A stretch of 8,887 nt of DNA from Candidatus Benthicola azotiphorus (GCA_947581745.1 CANPVW010000286.1:1-8887); one strand, 5' to 3'; positions 1 through 7,268 are shown, counted from the stretch's first letter. Numbers and translations: made by a program. The notes: generated by a model from the sequence alone, not told the origin.

Positions 1-1
1 C

Positions 2-2008
2 CGCCCGGAGACGGTAGCCGAGGTGGAAGGGGCGGACCGGCTGCCCACGGTGAGTGTGCCGCAAGCCGGGCTGACGGAGGAAGACCTGGCCGCGCTGAGG
101 ATCGAGCGACTCGAGATCCGCGTGGAACCCACTTCGATTCGTGAGGGCGAAACCGCCACGCTGACGCTGGGTGCGTTCGACGCCGCGGGCGAGCAGGTGA
201 AAGGCGCCAGCGGACAGCTGTTCGTCGTGGGCAGGTCCGCGGAGATCACGGAGGATCGCAGTGCGGTGCTCGGCCGCAGCCCCGGGGAGGCCCGGGTCAC
301 GGTCATCGTGGAGGTGCCCGCCTCCGCCGCGGGCCCCGCCCGCACCCTCCGCCGGGAGGCGGTTCTCGAGGTGCTCCCGGCGAGGGTCAGCCGTCTCGAC
401 CTGGACCTGCCCGCCACCCCGATGTACGCCGGGGTTCGCTATCCCGCCTCGTGCCGGGCGTGGTCCGACGTGGGTCCGCGACCCGATGCGGACGTGCAGT
501 GGACCTCGTCCGATGAGTCGACCGTGCAGGTCGGCGCGGGCGGAATCCTGCTTGCGGTCTCGACGGGTCGTGCCCGGATCCAGGCGACTTCGGAGGGAAT
601 CACGGCCGCGGCGGACGTTCAGGTCGTGGCGAACCCGATTCGCGATCTGCGACTCGAACCGCTCGAGTCGAGAGAGCGTGCGGGAGATGTCGTCCACTTC
701 TCCGCCACCCCCGTGGACTCCCGCGGCACGGAAGTGCCCGACGTGCCTGTCGAGTGGTCGGTCGCGCCGGCCGGTGGCAGCGGGTCGGTGGCGGCGACCG
801 TGGACGAGGACGGTTCGTTCGTGGCCGACGAGCCCGGAGAGTACCGGCTCACTGCTACGATAGGCTCGTCTTCCCGGGTGGCGGTCGTGGCGGCCGTTCC
901 CCGGCCCCCGCGACTCGAGATAGAGGTCAAGGCGCACGGAGTGGTCCCGGCCGAGGCCGGGGCGACCACGGACCTGTGGGTGTTCGAAGGAACCGACGGG
1001 CGGGACTACGCCTACACCGGAACCCTGGCCGCCGCGACCATGTACGCCTGGGACGTGACGGATCCGACCAACCCGGTGATCACCGATTCCGTGAAGGTGG
1101 ACGGACGAAGGCAGAACGATGTGAAGATCAACGCCGACGCGACGCTCGCCGTCATCACGAGCGAGGGTGCGTCGAACCGGCGCAACGGATTCACGATTCT
1201 GGACATAGCCGACGCGGCGCATCCCAAAGTCCTCACCCACTTCACGGACGGCCTCACCGGTGGCGTGCACAACGTGTGGATCGAAGGAAACATCGTCTAC
1301 GCGGTGCACGACGGGACGAGCGCGGTGCACATCGTGGACATCTCGGACCCGGTGAACCCGATCAACGTCGGACGCTGGCAGGTTGAGAACCCGGCTCGCT
1401 CCCTGCACGACATCATGGTCCTCGACGGTCTGGCCTACGTCAGCTACTGGGACGACGGACTGGTGATCCTCGACGTGGGCGCGGGAATCAAGGGCGGCAC
1501 GCCGATCGAACCCCAATTCGTGTCGCAGTACAAGTACCAGGTGAAGTACGGCGCGGAGTCCTACGGCAACACGCACCACGCGATTCGCTACAGGAACTAC
1601 GTCTTCCTGGGGGACGAGGTGTTCGGGTGCTCGGAGTGCGTGAACGGGCCCCGCGGCTACGTGCACGTGGTGGACGTGACCGACATCGAGAATCCCGAAG
1701 AAGTGGCGACGTACCGGGTGCCGGAGGCGGGTGCACACAACCTGTGGGCCGAGGACGACAAGCTGTACGTGGCCTACTACCAGGGTGGCCTTCGCGTCGT
1801 GGACATCTCAGGCGAGCTTCGCGGGGACCTGTACCGCCAGGGTCGAGAGATCGGCTGGTACATGACGGAGGATGCCAACGGATACCAGCCCAACGAGACG
1901 TTCGCGTGGGGGCCTCAGCCCTACAAGGGGAACATCTTCGTGTCGGACCTGAGCTCGGGCCTGTGGATCCTCCAGATGGAGCATCCCGATCCGGGACTGG
2001 TTCCCTGA
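2..2008 (+). CDS. Ig-like / LVIVD beta-propeller surface protein (5' partial)
   Basis: The reading frame is open to the window edge, so the N-terminus and any signal peptide lie upstream. A GTG at 23 is possible but has no export signal after it. Numbering from that GTG, three bacterial Ig-like (Big-type) beta-sandwich domains occupy about residues 27-115, 118-203 and 207-292. A propeller of LVIVD-type blades follows from about 315 to the end. The blade signatures are visible at 340-351 (WDVTDPTNP), 390-401 (FTILDIADAAHP), 435-446 (VHIVDISDPVNP), 480-486, 547-558 (VHVVDVTDIENP) and 590-597. A Cys pair at 536/539 could form a disulfide. Proteins of this architecture are usually secreted or outer-surface; the ligand is unknown and no catalytic motif is seen. 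The stop lies 16 nt before the flavin reductase remnant, so co-transcription is likely. The domain assignment is firm, the function is not. Confidence 0.85.
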   Translation, partial: RPETVAEVEGADRLPTVSVPQAGLTEEDLAALRIERLEIRVEPTSIREGETATLTLGAFDAAGEQVKGASGQLFVVGRSAEITEDRSAVLGRSPGEARVTVIVEVPASAAGPARTLRREAVLEVLPARVSRLDLDLPATPMYAGVRYPASCRAWSDVGPRPDADVQWTSSDESTVQVGAGGILLAVSTGRARIQATSEGITAAADVQVVANPIRDLRLEPLESRERAGDVVHFSATPVDSRGTEVPDVPVEWSVAPAGGSGSVAATVDEDGSFVADEPGEYRLTATIGSSSRVAVVAAVPRPPRLEIEVKAHGVVPAEAGATTDLWVFEGTDGRDYAYTGTLAAATMYAWDVTDPTNPVITDSVKVDGRRQNDVKINADATLAVITSEGASNRRNGFTILDIADAAHPKVLTHFTDGLTGGVHNVWIEGNIVYAVHDGTSAVHIVDISDPVNPINVGRWQVENPARSLHDIMVLDGLAYVSYWDDGLVILDVGAGIKGGTPIEPQFVSQYKYQVKYGAESYGNTHHAIRYRNYVFLGDEVFGCSECVNGPRGYVHVVDVTDIENPEEVATYRVPEAGAHNLWAEDDKLYVAYYQGGLRVVDISGELRGDLYRQGREIGWYMTEDANGYQPNETFAWGPQPYKGNIFVSDLSSGLWILQMEHPDPGLVP

Positions 2009-2021
2009 CCGTGGGGCAGCG

Positions 2022-2469
2022 GTGATGGCTCTCGCGCCCACGGCCTTCCGCGAGGTGATGGGGTGCCTGGCGGGCGGGGTGACGATCGTCACGTCGATTA
2101 CGGCGGACGGACGGCCCGCCGCTCGTCCTCGTCTGCGTGGATCGCAACTCCCAGACGCTGGAAGTGGTCCGGGCTTCGCGCCGCTACGCTCTCAACCTCC
2201 TTCGCTCCACGCACAGGTCGACATCGGACCGTTTCGCGGGGTCGGACGGACTGAAATTCGAGGCACTCGAGTGGAAACCGGCTCCTGGCGGCTCGCCCCT
2301 GCTCCCGGGCGCCCTGGCCTGGGTGGAGTGCGAAGTGGAGAGCTCGGTCGAGGCCGGAGATCACACGGTATTCATCGGGCGTGTCACGGCCGGCCAGATC
2401 GGAGATGGAGGAGATCCACTGGTTCACTTCAGGGGACGCTACCATACGGTCTCGGGGCTCGGAGAATGA
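2022..2469 (+). pseudogene. Flavin reductase family protein, broken by internal deletion and frameshift
   Basis: Two halves of one flavin-reductase-like (FMN-binding split-barrel) protein lie in different frames. The first, from ATG 2025 (or GTG 2022), reads FREVMGCLAGGVTIVTS...ADGRPA and ends near 2120. The second, from about 2116, reads PPLVLVCVDRNSQTLEVV and continues through YALNLL and DRFAG to the stop at 2467-2469. In intact relatives about 13 residues lie between these halves: the G(M/L)TxNAxxSVSLxP segment that contacts the flavin phosphate. Allowing for five bases shared by both halves (CCGCC, 2116-2120), the missing stretch is 44 nt. That matches the observed frame change, because 44 leaves remainder 2 modulo 3. 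The product would lack flavin binding. The downstream frame is clean and its stop still overlaps the next ATG (ATGA), so the break is recent or is a sequencing/assembly error. The family call is strong; the exact deletion size is inferred from family knowledge. Confidence 0.8.
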
Positions 2470-3167
2470 AGTACGAGCGTTTCAGCGAGCTGGCCGGACG
2501 CATGTACGACGAGATTCCAGCGGATTTCCGGGCGGGAATCTCAGGCGTGACCGTGGAGCGCGAGGCGCTGGCGCACGCCGAGCTGCCCGGCATCTGGACT
2601 CTGGGCGAGTGCGTGACGGAGCACTGGCCGGACCCGACCGGAGGAATCGGCGACACGCAGTCGGAAATCGTCCTGCACTACGGTTCGTTCGGCGAGCTGG
2701 CGGTGGGGGACCCCAGGTTCGACTGGGAGGCAGAGCTCTGGGAGACGATGCTGCACGAGCTCCTGCACCACCGTGAGGCGGCCGCGAACGAGGAAAGACT
2801 GGACGTGTACGACTGGGCCGTGGATCAGAATTACCGCCGGTTGTCCGGCCTCGACTTCGATCCGTTCTTTCACAGGTTCCTCCCGGCGGACGATGAAGGC
2901 CACGTGCGGCTCGAGGGTGAGACGTTCGTTGACGTCGTGCTCCGCCGGTCGGAGCGCATGGCTGTCTTCCGGTGGCGTGGCGCCGACTGGTGCATCCGCG
3001 TGCCGATCGAGGCCTCGATCCTCTGGTCGCGCGTGCGAAACCTGGCGGGCGGCCGCATATGGGTCATAGCCGAGCATCACCGACCGTGGTGGAGTCGATA
3101 TTCCAGGCGCGGCAAGCTGGAGCTGTGGGAGATGGACCGCCGAGCCCTGCCGCTGCCGCCGGCCTGA
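2466..3167 (+). CDS. Metallopeptidase family (zincin-like) protein with C-terminal extension
   Basis: This 233-residue protein begins like the short bacterial zincin family PF06262: RFSELAGRMYDEIPADF (5-21), then the metal-site helix WETMLHELLHHREA (92-105). H97, E98 and H101 form HExxH, with a second His at 102 as is usual there. The region after the motif (N108, E109, E110, D113, D116) differs from the usual HHFGxxD arrangement, so the third zinc ligand is uncertain. Family members are typically about 100-130 residues. Here roughly 110 extra residues follow, rich in Trp and Arg (WRGADWCIRVP, HRPWWSRYSRRGK), with no domain I recognise. ATG 2466 overlaps the stop of the flavin reductase remnant (ATGA), which suggests translational coupling. 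The frame is also open upstream to 2022, but that upstream translation is the out-of-frame flavin reductase, not part of this protein. No signal peptide is seen, so it is probably cytoplasmic. Confidence 0.75.
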   Translation: MKYERFSELAGRMYDEIPADFRAGISGVTVEREALAHAELPGIWTLGECVTEHWPDPTGGIGDTQSEIVLHYGSFGELAVGDPRFDWEAELWETMLHELLHHREAAANEERLDVYDWAVDQNYRRLSGLDFDPFFHRFLPADDEGHVRLEGETFVDVVLRRSERMAVFRWRGADWCIRVPIEASILWSRVRNLAGGRIWVIAEHHRPWWSRYSRRGKLELWEMDRRALPLPPA

Positions 3168-3189
3168 TGCACCGGGTCAGGACGGGCGC

Positions 3190-4326
3190 ATGAGATTGGG
3201 CGGCTTCGGGGCCGGACGGCTTCTCGGATTCCGGATCAGAATCGACTACTCCTGGTTCTTCGTCCTGATCCTGGTGACGTGGACCTTCGCGTCGTGGCAG
3301 TTCCCGGAGGATCTGCCGGGCCGGTCGCGATTCGTATACCTGGCGATGGGTCTGTCCGGGGCCCTCCTCCTGTTCGTCTCGGTGCTGCTCCACGAGCTGG
3401 CGCATTCCGTCGTCGCCCGCTCCAGGGGAATCCTCGTGGAAGGGATCACTCTGTTCATCTTCGGCGGCGTGGCCGAGATGAAGAAGGAGCCGGAGCGGGC
3501 CCTGGACGAATTCGTCCTCACGATCGTGGGGCCGCTCAGCAGTCTGGCGCTTTCCGGGGCGTTCGTGATCCTGGCCCGCCTGTTCGATGCCGCCGGCCAG
3601 GCTCCCGCGGCCGTCGTCGCCGGGACTCTGGCGATGCTCAACCTCGTGCTCGCCGTCTTCAACATGGTTCCTGCGTTTCCCCTCGACGGCGGGCGGGTGC
3701 TGCGCGCCGTGCTGTGGAAGCTCACGGGCGATCCGTACCGTGCGACCCGGTGGGCCACGTGGGTGGGCCGGGCATTCGGCTGGCTGCTGATCATGTTCGG
3801 GGTATATGAGTTCGCGCTCGGAGCCCAGTTCGCCGGTGTGTGGTCCATGTTCCTGGGCTGGTTCCTGGCGGGCGCCGCGACCTCGGCCGCCCGGCAGAAC
3901 GAGCTCAAGCGAGCTCTCCAGGGTCTGACGGCCGGCGACCTCGTGTCGGGTCCGACGGTCTTCGTTCCGGAGGACTTGAGCGCCGAGGATCTGGTGGAGC
4001 GTTTCTTCCTGCGCCATCCCGCCACCGCGTTTCCCGTCATCAGGGGGCGAAGCCTCGTCGGTCTGGTGACGGTGTCGGACGTGTCGGGTCTGTCCCTCGA
4101 TGCGCGGATGAGCACCCGACTGGCGGAGATCATGCGTCCGATCGAGCAGGTGCCGGCGATCGATTCCGACCGGCCGCTCGTCGAAGTGGTCCTTGCCGTT
4201 CAGACGGGGAAGCACGACCGGTTGATGGTCGTGCGTGACGGAGAGATACTCGGGGCCCTGACGGCTGACGACATCCTGGGACGCGTGTCGGGCTCGGCGC
4301 GCCCCGCGGATTCCGGAGCATCCTGA
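3190..4326 (+). CDS. Site-2 protease family (M50) intramembrane metalloprotease with two CBS domains
   Basis: This 378-residue polytopic membrane protein cleaves substrates within the membrane, often releasing anti-sigma factors or similar regulators in this family. The zinc site is complete: HELAH at 68-72 and the third ligand D166 in NMVPAFPLDGGR (158-169). Hydrophobic segments run at about 22-36, 49-67, 108-130, 136-160 and 190-230. The cytoplasmic C-terminus carries two CBS modules, about 247-308 and 311-368, which bind adenosyl ligands in many proteins and may gate activity. The architecture matches the Rip3/SpoIVFB-like M50B subgroup. AGGA at 3179-3182 sits 7 nt before the ATG, supporting this start. 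The gene begins 22 nt after the metallopeptidase and its TGA overlaps the nth start by one base. The substrate is unknown; no adjacent sigma or anti-sigma gene is in view. Confidence 0.93.
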   Translation: MRLGGFGAGRLLGFRIRIDYSWFFVLILVTWTFASWQFPEDLPGRSRFVYLAMGLSGALLLFVSVLLHELAHSVVARSRGILVEGITLFIFGGVAEMKKEPERALDEFVLTIVGPLSSLALSGAFVILARLFDAAGQAPAAVVAGTLAMLNLVLAVFNMVPAFPLDGGRVLRAVLWKLTGDPYRATRWATWVGRAFGWLLIMFGVYEFALGAQFAGVWSMFLGWFLAGAATSAARQNELKRALQGLTAGDLVSGPTVFVPEDLSAEDLVERFFLRHPATAFPVIRGRSLVGLVTVSDVSGLSLDARMSTRLAEIMRPIEQVPAIDSDRPLVEVVLAVQTGKHDRLMVVRDGEILGALTADDILGRVSGSARPADSGAS

Positions 4327-4988
4327 TGCCGGGCCCGAGGGTCGCGTCCGTCCGAAAGCGGCGGGAGAGGATCGCCGACCTCCAGCCTCTCCTCGGGGCG
4401 CTCTATCCCGACCTGACGGTGAGCCTCGACTGGGGCACGCCGCTGCAACTGCTGGTCGCGACCATCCTGTCGGCACAATGCACCGACGAGCGGGTCAACC
4501 GGGTCACGCCGGGCCTCTTCGCTCGCTATCCCGATGCGGAGGCCCTTGCGGCTGCCGAGCGCACCGAGCTGGAGGAGCTGATCCGCTCCACCGGCTTCTA
4601 TCGTAACAAGGCGAAGAACATCCAGGGGATGGCGAAGCGTCTGGTGGCCGAGCACGGTGGCGCCGTGCCCGACACGATGGACGAGCTGCTGCAGCTTCCA
4701 GGTGTCGCTCGGAAGACGGCCAACGTGGTGCTCAGCAACGCGTTCGGTAGAAACGAGGGGGTGGTCGTCGACACGCACGTGAAGCGGGTCGCGGCGCGTC
4801 TCGGACTGACCTCGCACACGGACCCCGTGCGGATCGAGAGGGACCTGATGGAGCTTCTCGATCGCGACCGGTGGCACTCGTTTCCCTGGCGGCTGATCCT
4901 GCACGGCAGGCAACGTTGTCACGCGCGCAAGCCCGACTGCGCCGGCTGTGAGGTCCGCCACCTGTGTCCGAGCGCCGGCCGGGTGTGA
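4326..4988 (+). CDS. nth: Endonuclease III (DNA glycosylase/AP lyase)
   Basis: This 220-residue base-excision-repair enzyme removes oxidised pyrimidines and cleaves the resulting abasic site by beta-elimination. The helix-hairpin-helix reads LPGVARKTANVV, with the Schiff-base lysine at K130. The catalytic aspartate is D149 in VVVDTHVKRV. The four cysteines C198, C205, C208 and C214 show the exact C-x6-C-x2-C-x5-C spacing of the Nth [4Fe-4S] cluster. STGFYRNKAKNI and the ILSAQCTDERVN segment are also typical. Length matches the family (E. coli Nth is 211). GGAG at 4315-4318 lies 7 nt upstream of the ATG, which overlaps the preceding TGA by one base (TGATG), pointing to coupling with the protease gene. 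All key residues are present, so it should be active. Confidence 0.97.
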   Translation: MPGPRVASVRKRRERIADLQPLLGALYPDLTVSLDWGTPLQLLVATILSAQCTDERVNRVTPGLFARYPDAEALAAAERTELEELIRSTGFYRNKAKNIQGMAKRLVAEHGGAVPDTMDELLQLPGVARKTANVVLSNAFGRNEGVVVDTHVKRVAARLGLTSHTDPVRIERDLMELLDRDRWHSFPWRLILHGRQRCHARKPDCAGCEVRHLCPSAGRV

Positions 4989-6118
4989 CTGTGCTGAAGG
5001 ACCGGGGCTTCGCGCCGCTCTCCTCCAACGAGGGGGTGGCTTCGGTCGCGGAACGCGAGGCCCTCCGGGCCGACGCACTGGACCTCGGCTTCCTTCAGGT
5101 CGGCTTCGCGCCGGCCGCGACACCCGCGCACTTCGAAGACTACCTCGACTGGCTGCGCGAGGGCCGCCACGGTGAGATGGTCTGGCTGGCTCGCGAGGAT
5201 GCCGTCCGCCGACGCAGCGATCCCGAGGAAGCTCTGCCGGGATGCCGCACGCTGGTGGTGGTGACGATGGGATACGCCGCCGAGCCGTTCACGCCCGGTC
5301 CGGATCACCACCGGGCACGGATAGCGCGGTACGCCGGCGGGGTCGACTATCACCGTCGATTCGAGGAGCGGCTGGGCCTCCTGGCCGAGCTCATCTCCGA
5401 TCGCTGGCCGTCCGCCGGGGTCAAACCGTACGTGGACTACGGACCCGTGCTGGAGAGAGAGCACGCGCAGAGAGCCGGGTTGGGGTGGATCGGCAAGAAC
5501 ACCATGCTGATTCACCCGCGACTGGGGTCGTGGACCCTCCTGGGTGAGCTCCTGACGACGGTCGCGATCCCGCCGGACGATGCGTTCGATGCCGATCGGT
5601 GCGGCACCTGCGTCCGGTGCCTCGAGGCGTGCCCGACGGGCGCGATCACCGCCGCGCGGAAGCTGGACGCCCGGTTGTGCATCTCCTATCTGACGATCGA
5701 GCTGCGGGGATCGATCCCCGAGTCCCTGAGGCCCGCGATCGGGAACCGGGTGTTCGGCTGCGACATCTGCCAGGAAGTCTGTCCGTGGAACGACGGGATC
5801 ACGGGCCCACGTGACACGGGCTCGACCGGGCCCTGGGGACGTCCGATCGCGCCCGAGGGACTGACGAGCTGGGCCGAGGAGCTGCTGGACCTGTCGGATG
5901 AGCAGTTCCGGGCGCTGTATGCCGATACGGCCCTGGCTCGACCTGGAAGGGAGGGGCTGCTTCGAAACCTGTGCGTCGGGATGGGCAACAGCGGAGATCC
6001 AGCAGTCGTTCCGACCCTGATGCGTTGCTTCGACGAGCCGTCGGCCGTCATCCGCGAGCACGCGGCCTGGGCCCTGGGTCGAGTGGACGCCGGACGCCAC
6101 GATTCGACTTCACGTTGA
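4964..6118 (+). CDS. queG: Epoxyqueuosine reductase
   Basis: This 384-residue cobalamin-dependent iron-sulfur enzyme performs the last step of queuosine synthesis, reducing epoxyqueuosine to queuosine in the wobble position of tRNA. The catalytic aspartate is D158 in VDYGPVLEREHAQRAGLGWIGKN. Two [4Fe-4S] motifs are visible: C213, C216, C219, C223-P, and C266, C269, C273-P. Between them lies ISYLTIELRGSIPESLR, a QueG hallmark. The C-terminus (about 329-375) forms HEAT-like repeats, as in full-length QueG, which help bind tRNA. The GTG at 4964 overlaps nth by 25 nt and is preceded by GTGAGGT at 4948-4954. GTGs at 4985 and 5036 are weaker alternatives, and conserved sequence begins only near residue 30. 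It is the last gene of the plus-strand block and no other queuosine gene is in the window. Confidence 0.94.
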   Translation: MSERRPGVTVLKDRGFAPLSSNEGVASVAEREALRADALDLGFLQVGFAPAATPAHFEDYLDWLREGRHGEMVWLAREDAVRRRSDPEEALPGCRTLVVVTMGYAAEPFTPGPDHHRARIARYAGGVDYHRRFEERLGLLAELISDRWPSAGVKPYVDYGPVLEREHAQRAGLGWIGKNTMLIHPRLGSWTLLGELLTTVAIPPDDAFDADRCGTCVRCLEACPTGAITAARKLDARLCISYLTIELRGSIPESLRPAIGNRVFGCDICQEVCPWNDGITGPRDTGSTGPWGRPIAPEGLTSWAEELLDLSDEQFRALYADTALARPGREGLLRNLCVGMGNSGDPAVVPTLMRCFDEPSAVIREHAAWALGRVDAGRHDSTSR

Positions 6119-6139
6119 GACCTTGCCGCCAGCGGCGCT

Positions 6140-6550
6140 CTAAGCCTTCCGCGAGTCCATTGCCGCCAGGCCGGGGCCACCGAAGATCAGCATCAGCAGC
6201 GCCGCGACCATCAGCAGGTTGAACTCGATCCCTCCGTTGGCTCCCGTATCGATGACGTAGAATCCGCGAGCGGCGTGCACGAGGACGATTCCCATCATCA
6301 TGTGAATCGCCAGCAGGAGGGCGATCGGAGTCACCAGGAACCCGGCGATCAACGACATGCCGCCCAGGAGCTCGAGGAGACGTACGGCCCACGCGGCGAT
6401 GACGGGAAGAGGGATGCCGAGCGAAGCCATGACGGCCGTCGTGCCTTCCATTCCCCTGAAGACGGCGGGAGCCCCGTGAGCGATGAAGATCACTCCGACG
6501 ACGACCCTGAGGATCGCCAGCCCCAGGTCCGGATTCACCCCTCGATCCAT
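6140..6550 (-). CDS. DoxX family membrane protein
   Basis: This 136-residue protein has four hydrophobic segments. It begins DLGLAILRVVVGVIFIAHG, the standard DoxX opening with the conserved GxxFxxHG, and the remaining segments lie near residues 43-68, 70-90 and 107-123. DoxX-family proteins are small inner-membrane proteins linked in some organisms to quinone/thiosulfate oxidation or oxidative-stress complexes; the specific role here is unknown. ATG 6550 is chosen because GGAGG sits 5 nt upstream and the protein then starts where relatives do. A GTG at 6586, overlapping the FxsA stop as GTGA, would add 12 polar residues and has no clear ribosome site. It is the last gene of the minus block, 21 nt from the convergent queG stop. 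Confidence 0.88.
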   Translation of the reverse strand: MDRGVNPDLGLAILRVVVGVIFIAHGAPAVFRGMEGTTAVMASLGIPLPVIAAWAVRLLELLGGMSLIAGFLVTPIALLLAIHMMMGIVLVHAARGFYVIDTGANGGIEFNLLMVAALLMLIFGGPGLAAMDSRKA

Positions 6551-6555
6551 CCCGG

Positions 6556-6560
6556 CCTCC
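6556..6560 (-). promoter_or_regulatory. Ribosome binding site of the DoxX gene
   Basis: GGAGG on the minus strand, 5 nt before ATG 6550. It decides between this start and the GTG at 6586 that overlaps the FxsA stop. Confidence 0.75.
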
Positions 6561-6582
6561 AATCTCGTGTCTGTCCGGCGAG

Positions 6583-7062
6583 TCACTGGATCTCGATCAC
6601 CCGACCACCAGACGGGGCCTTCTCCCCACCGTCCGGCGTTCCGGCGGTCCGCATCCCGGGGTCCCGGCCAGCACCAGGGTCGCCGAAACCGACGCCCTGG
6701 ACCTGAATCCGGGCCGCGAGTCGGCGACGTATGCTCCGGGCGACGCGTTCGCGCACGGGACGGATCAGCAGCAGGAGACCCACGCAGTCGGTGACCACGC
6801 CGGGCGTGACCAGCACCAGTCCAGCGACGAACACCAGCAAGGCGTGGACGAGCTCATCGCCGGGCATCCGGCCCGCACCGAGCTCGCTCTGGACACGGCC
6901 CCACGTACGCAGACCCTCGCGCCGGGCCAGCCACGCGCCCGCCACGCCGGTTACCACGACGAGTCCTATGGTCGCGCCGACCCCGAGCCATTCGCCGATC
7001 CGTAGCAACAGACTCAGCTCGACGAGCGGGAGCAGCGTAAAGAGCAGGATCAACCTGAACAA
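6583..7062 (-). CDS. fxsA: FxsA family membrane protein
   Basis: From the TTG at 7062 the protein has 159 residues. It begins FRLILLFTLLPLVELSLLLRIG, the usual FxsA N-terminus, has a second hydrophobic segment at about 26-45, and carries the signature LVLVTPGVVTDCVGLLLLIRPVR at 82-104. FxsA is an inner-membrane protein named for suppressing F exclusion of phage T7 when overproduced; its molecular function is not settled. The C-terminus (about 120-159) is soluble and rich in Gly, Pro and charged residues, with VIEIQ at the very end. No ATG or well-placed GTG precedes the conserved start, while GGGAG lies 6 nt before TTG 7062, so the rare start is favoured. The frame stays open to 7503, but that extension is unlike any protein I recognise and lies over the structured intergenic region. 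The next gene, DoxX, follows by 32 nt. Confidence 0.86.
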   Translation of the reverse strand: MFRLILLFTLLPLVELSLLLRIGEWLGVGATIGLVVVTGVAGAWLARREGLRTWGRVQSELGAGRMPGDELVHALLVFVAGLVLVTPGVVTDCVGLLLLIRPVRERVARSIRRRLAARIQVQGVGFGDPGAGRDPGMRTAGTPDGGEKAPSGGRVIEIQ

Positions 7063-7068
7063 CCGATT

Positions 7069-7073
7069 CTCCC
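7069..7073 (-). promoter_or_regulatory. Ribosome binding site favouring a TTG start for FxsA
   Basis: GGGAG on the minus strand, 6 nt before TTG 7062. It supports a TTG start exactly at the conserved beginning of the FxsA family and argues against the longer in-frame extension. Confidence 0.6.
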
Positions 7074-7107
7074 AGTGAGATACAGCAACCGAAGATAGAG
7101 CGGGGGA

Positions 7108-7190
7108 TGAGAAAAGCGAAGGAGAGCCCGGTTTCGACACCCTGCGGCCCCACAGGCGCGATCGTGGCTCAGCCTTCGCTTTCTCTCTCA
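7108..7190. other. Long imperfect hairpin in the FxsA leader
   Basis: Two arms pair over about 19 bp with small bulges. GAGCC 7124-7128 pairs with GGCTC 7166-7170, AAAGCGAAGG 7113-7122 with CCTTCGCTTT 7173-7182, and TGAG 7108-7111 with CTCA 7187-7190. The 37-nt loop contains a second small stem, CCTG 7141-7144 with CAGG 7153-7156. No T-run follows on either strand, so it does not look like an intrinsic terminator. In a leftward transcript it would sit about 45-130 nt upstream of the FxsA start, as a 5' leader structure or small RNA. I do not recognise a known riboswitch or RNA family. Confidence 0.5.
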
Positions 7191-7250
7191 CAACACGTCC
7201 GGGTCGGCAAGACGTAACCGTTCCCGACGCACAGCGAAGATCGACCCGCG

Positions 7251-7268
7251 GTGTCACGCGAGTGTCAC
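7251..7268. repeat. Tandem GTGTCAC direct repeat at 11-bp period
   Basis: GTGTCAC at 7251-7257 recurs at 7262-7268 with a 4-nt spacer (GCGA), putting the copies one helical turn apart. That spacing is typical of paired protein-binding half-sites on one DNA face. On the minus strand it reads GTGACAC twice, about 190-205 nt upstream of FxsA. A TTGACG hexamer lies nearby (7290-7285, minus), but no good -10 box accompanies it. Operator function is only a guess. Confidence 0.3.

Noticed and set aside
3064..4476. 470-residue minus-strand open frame opposite the site-2 protease gene
   Set aside because: Shadow of a clearly conserved plus-strand gene; its His/Arg/Gly-rich composition fits antisense translation of GC-rich coding DNA.
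6119..6139. Possible bidirectional terminator between the convergent queG and DoxX genes (GCCG/CGGC at 6125-6136)
   Set aside because: Only a 4-5 bp stem with a 2-4 nt loop and no T-run on either strand; too weak to call.
7124..7165. tRNA-like T-arm around GGTTTCGAC (plus) or GTGTCGAAACC (minus)
   Set aside because: The flanking bases do not form a 5-bp T-stem and no acceptor or anticodon arm is found.
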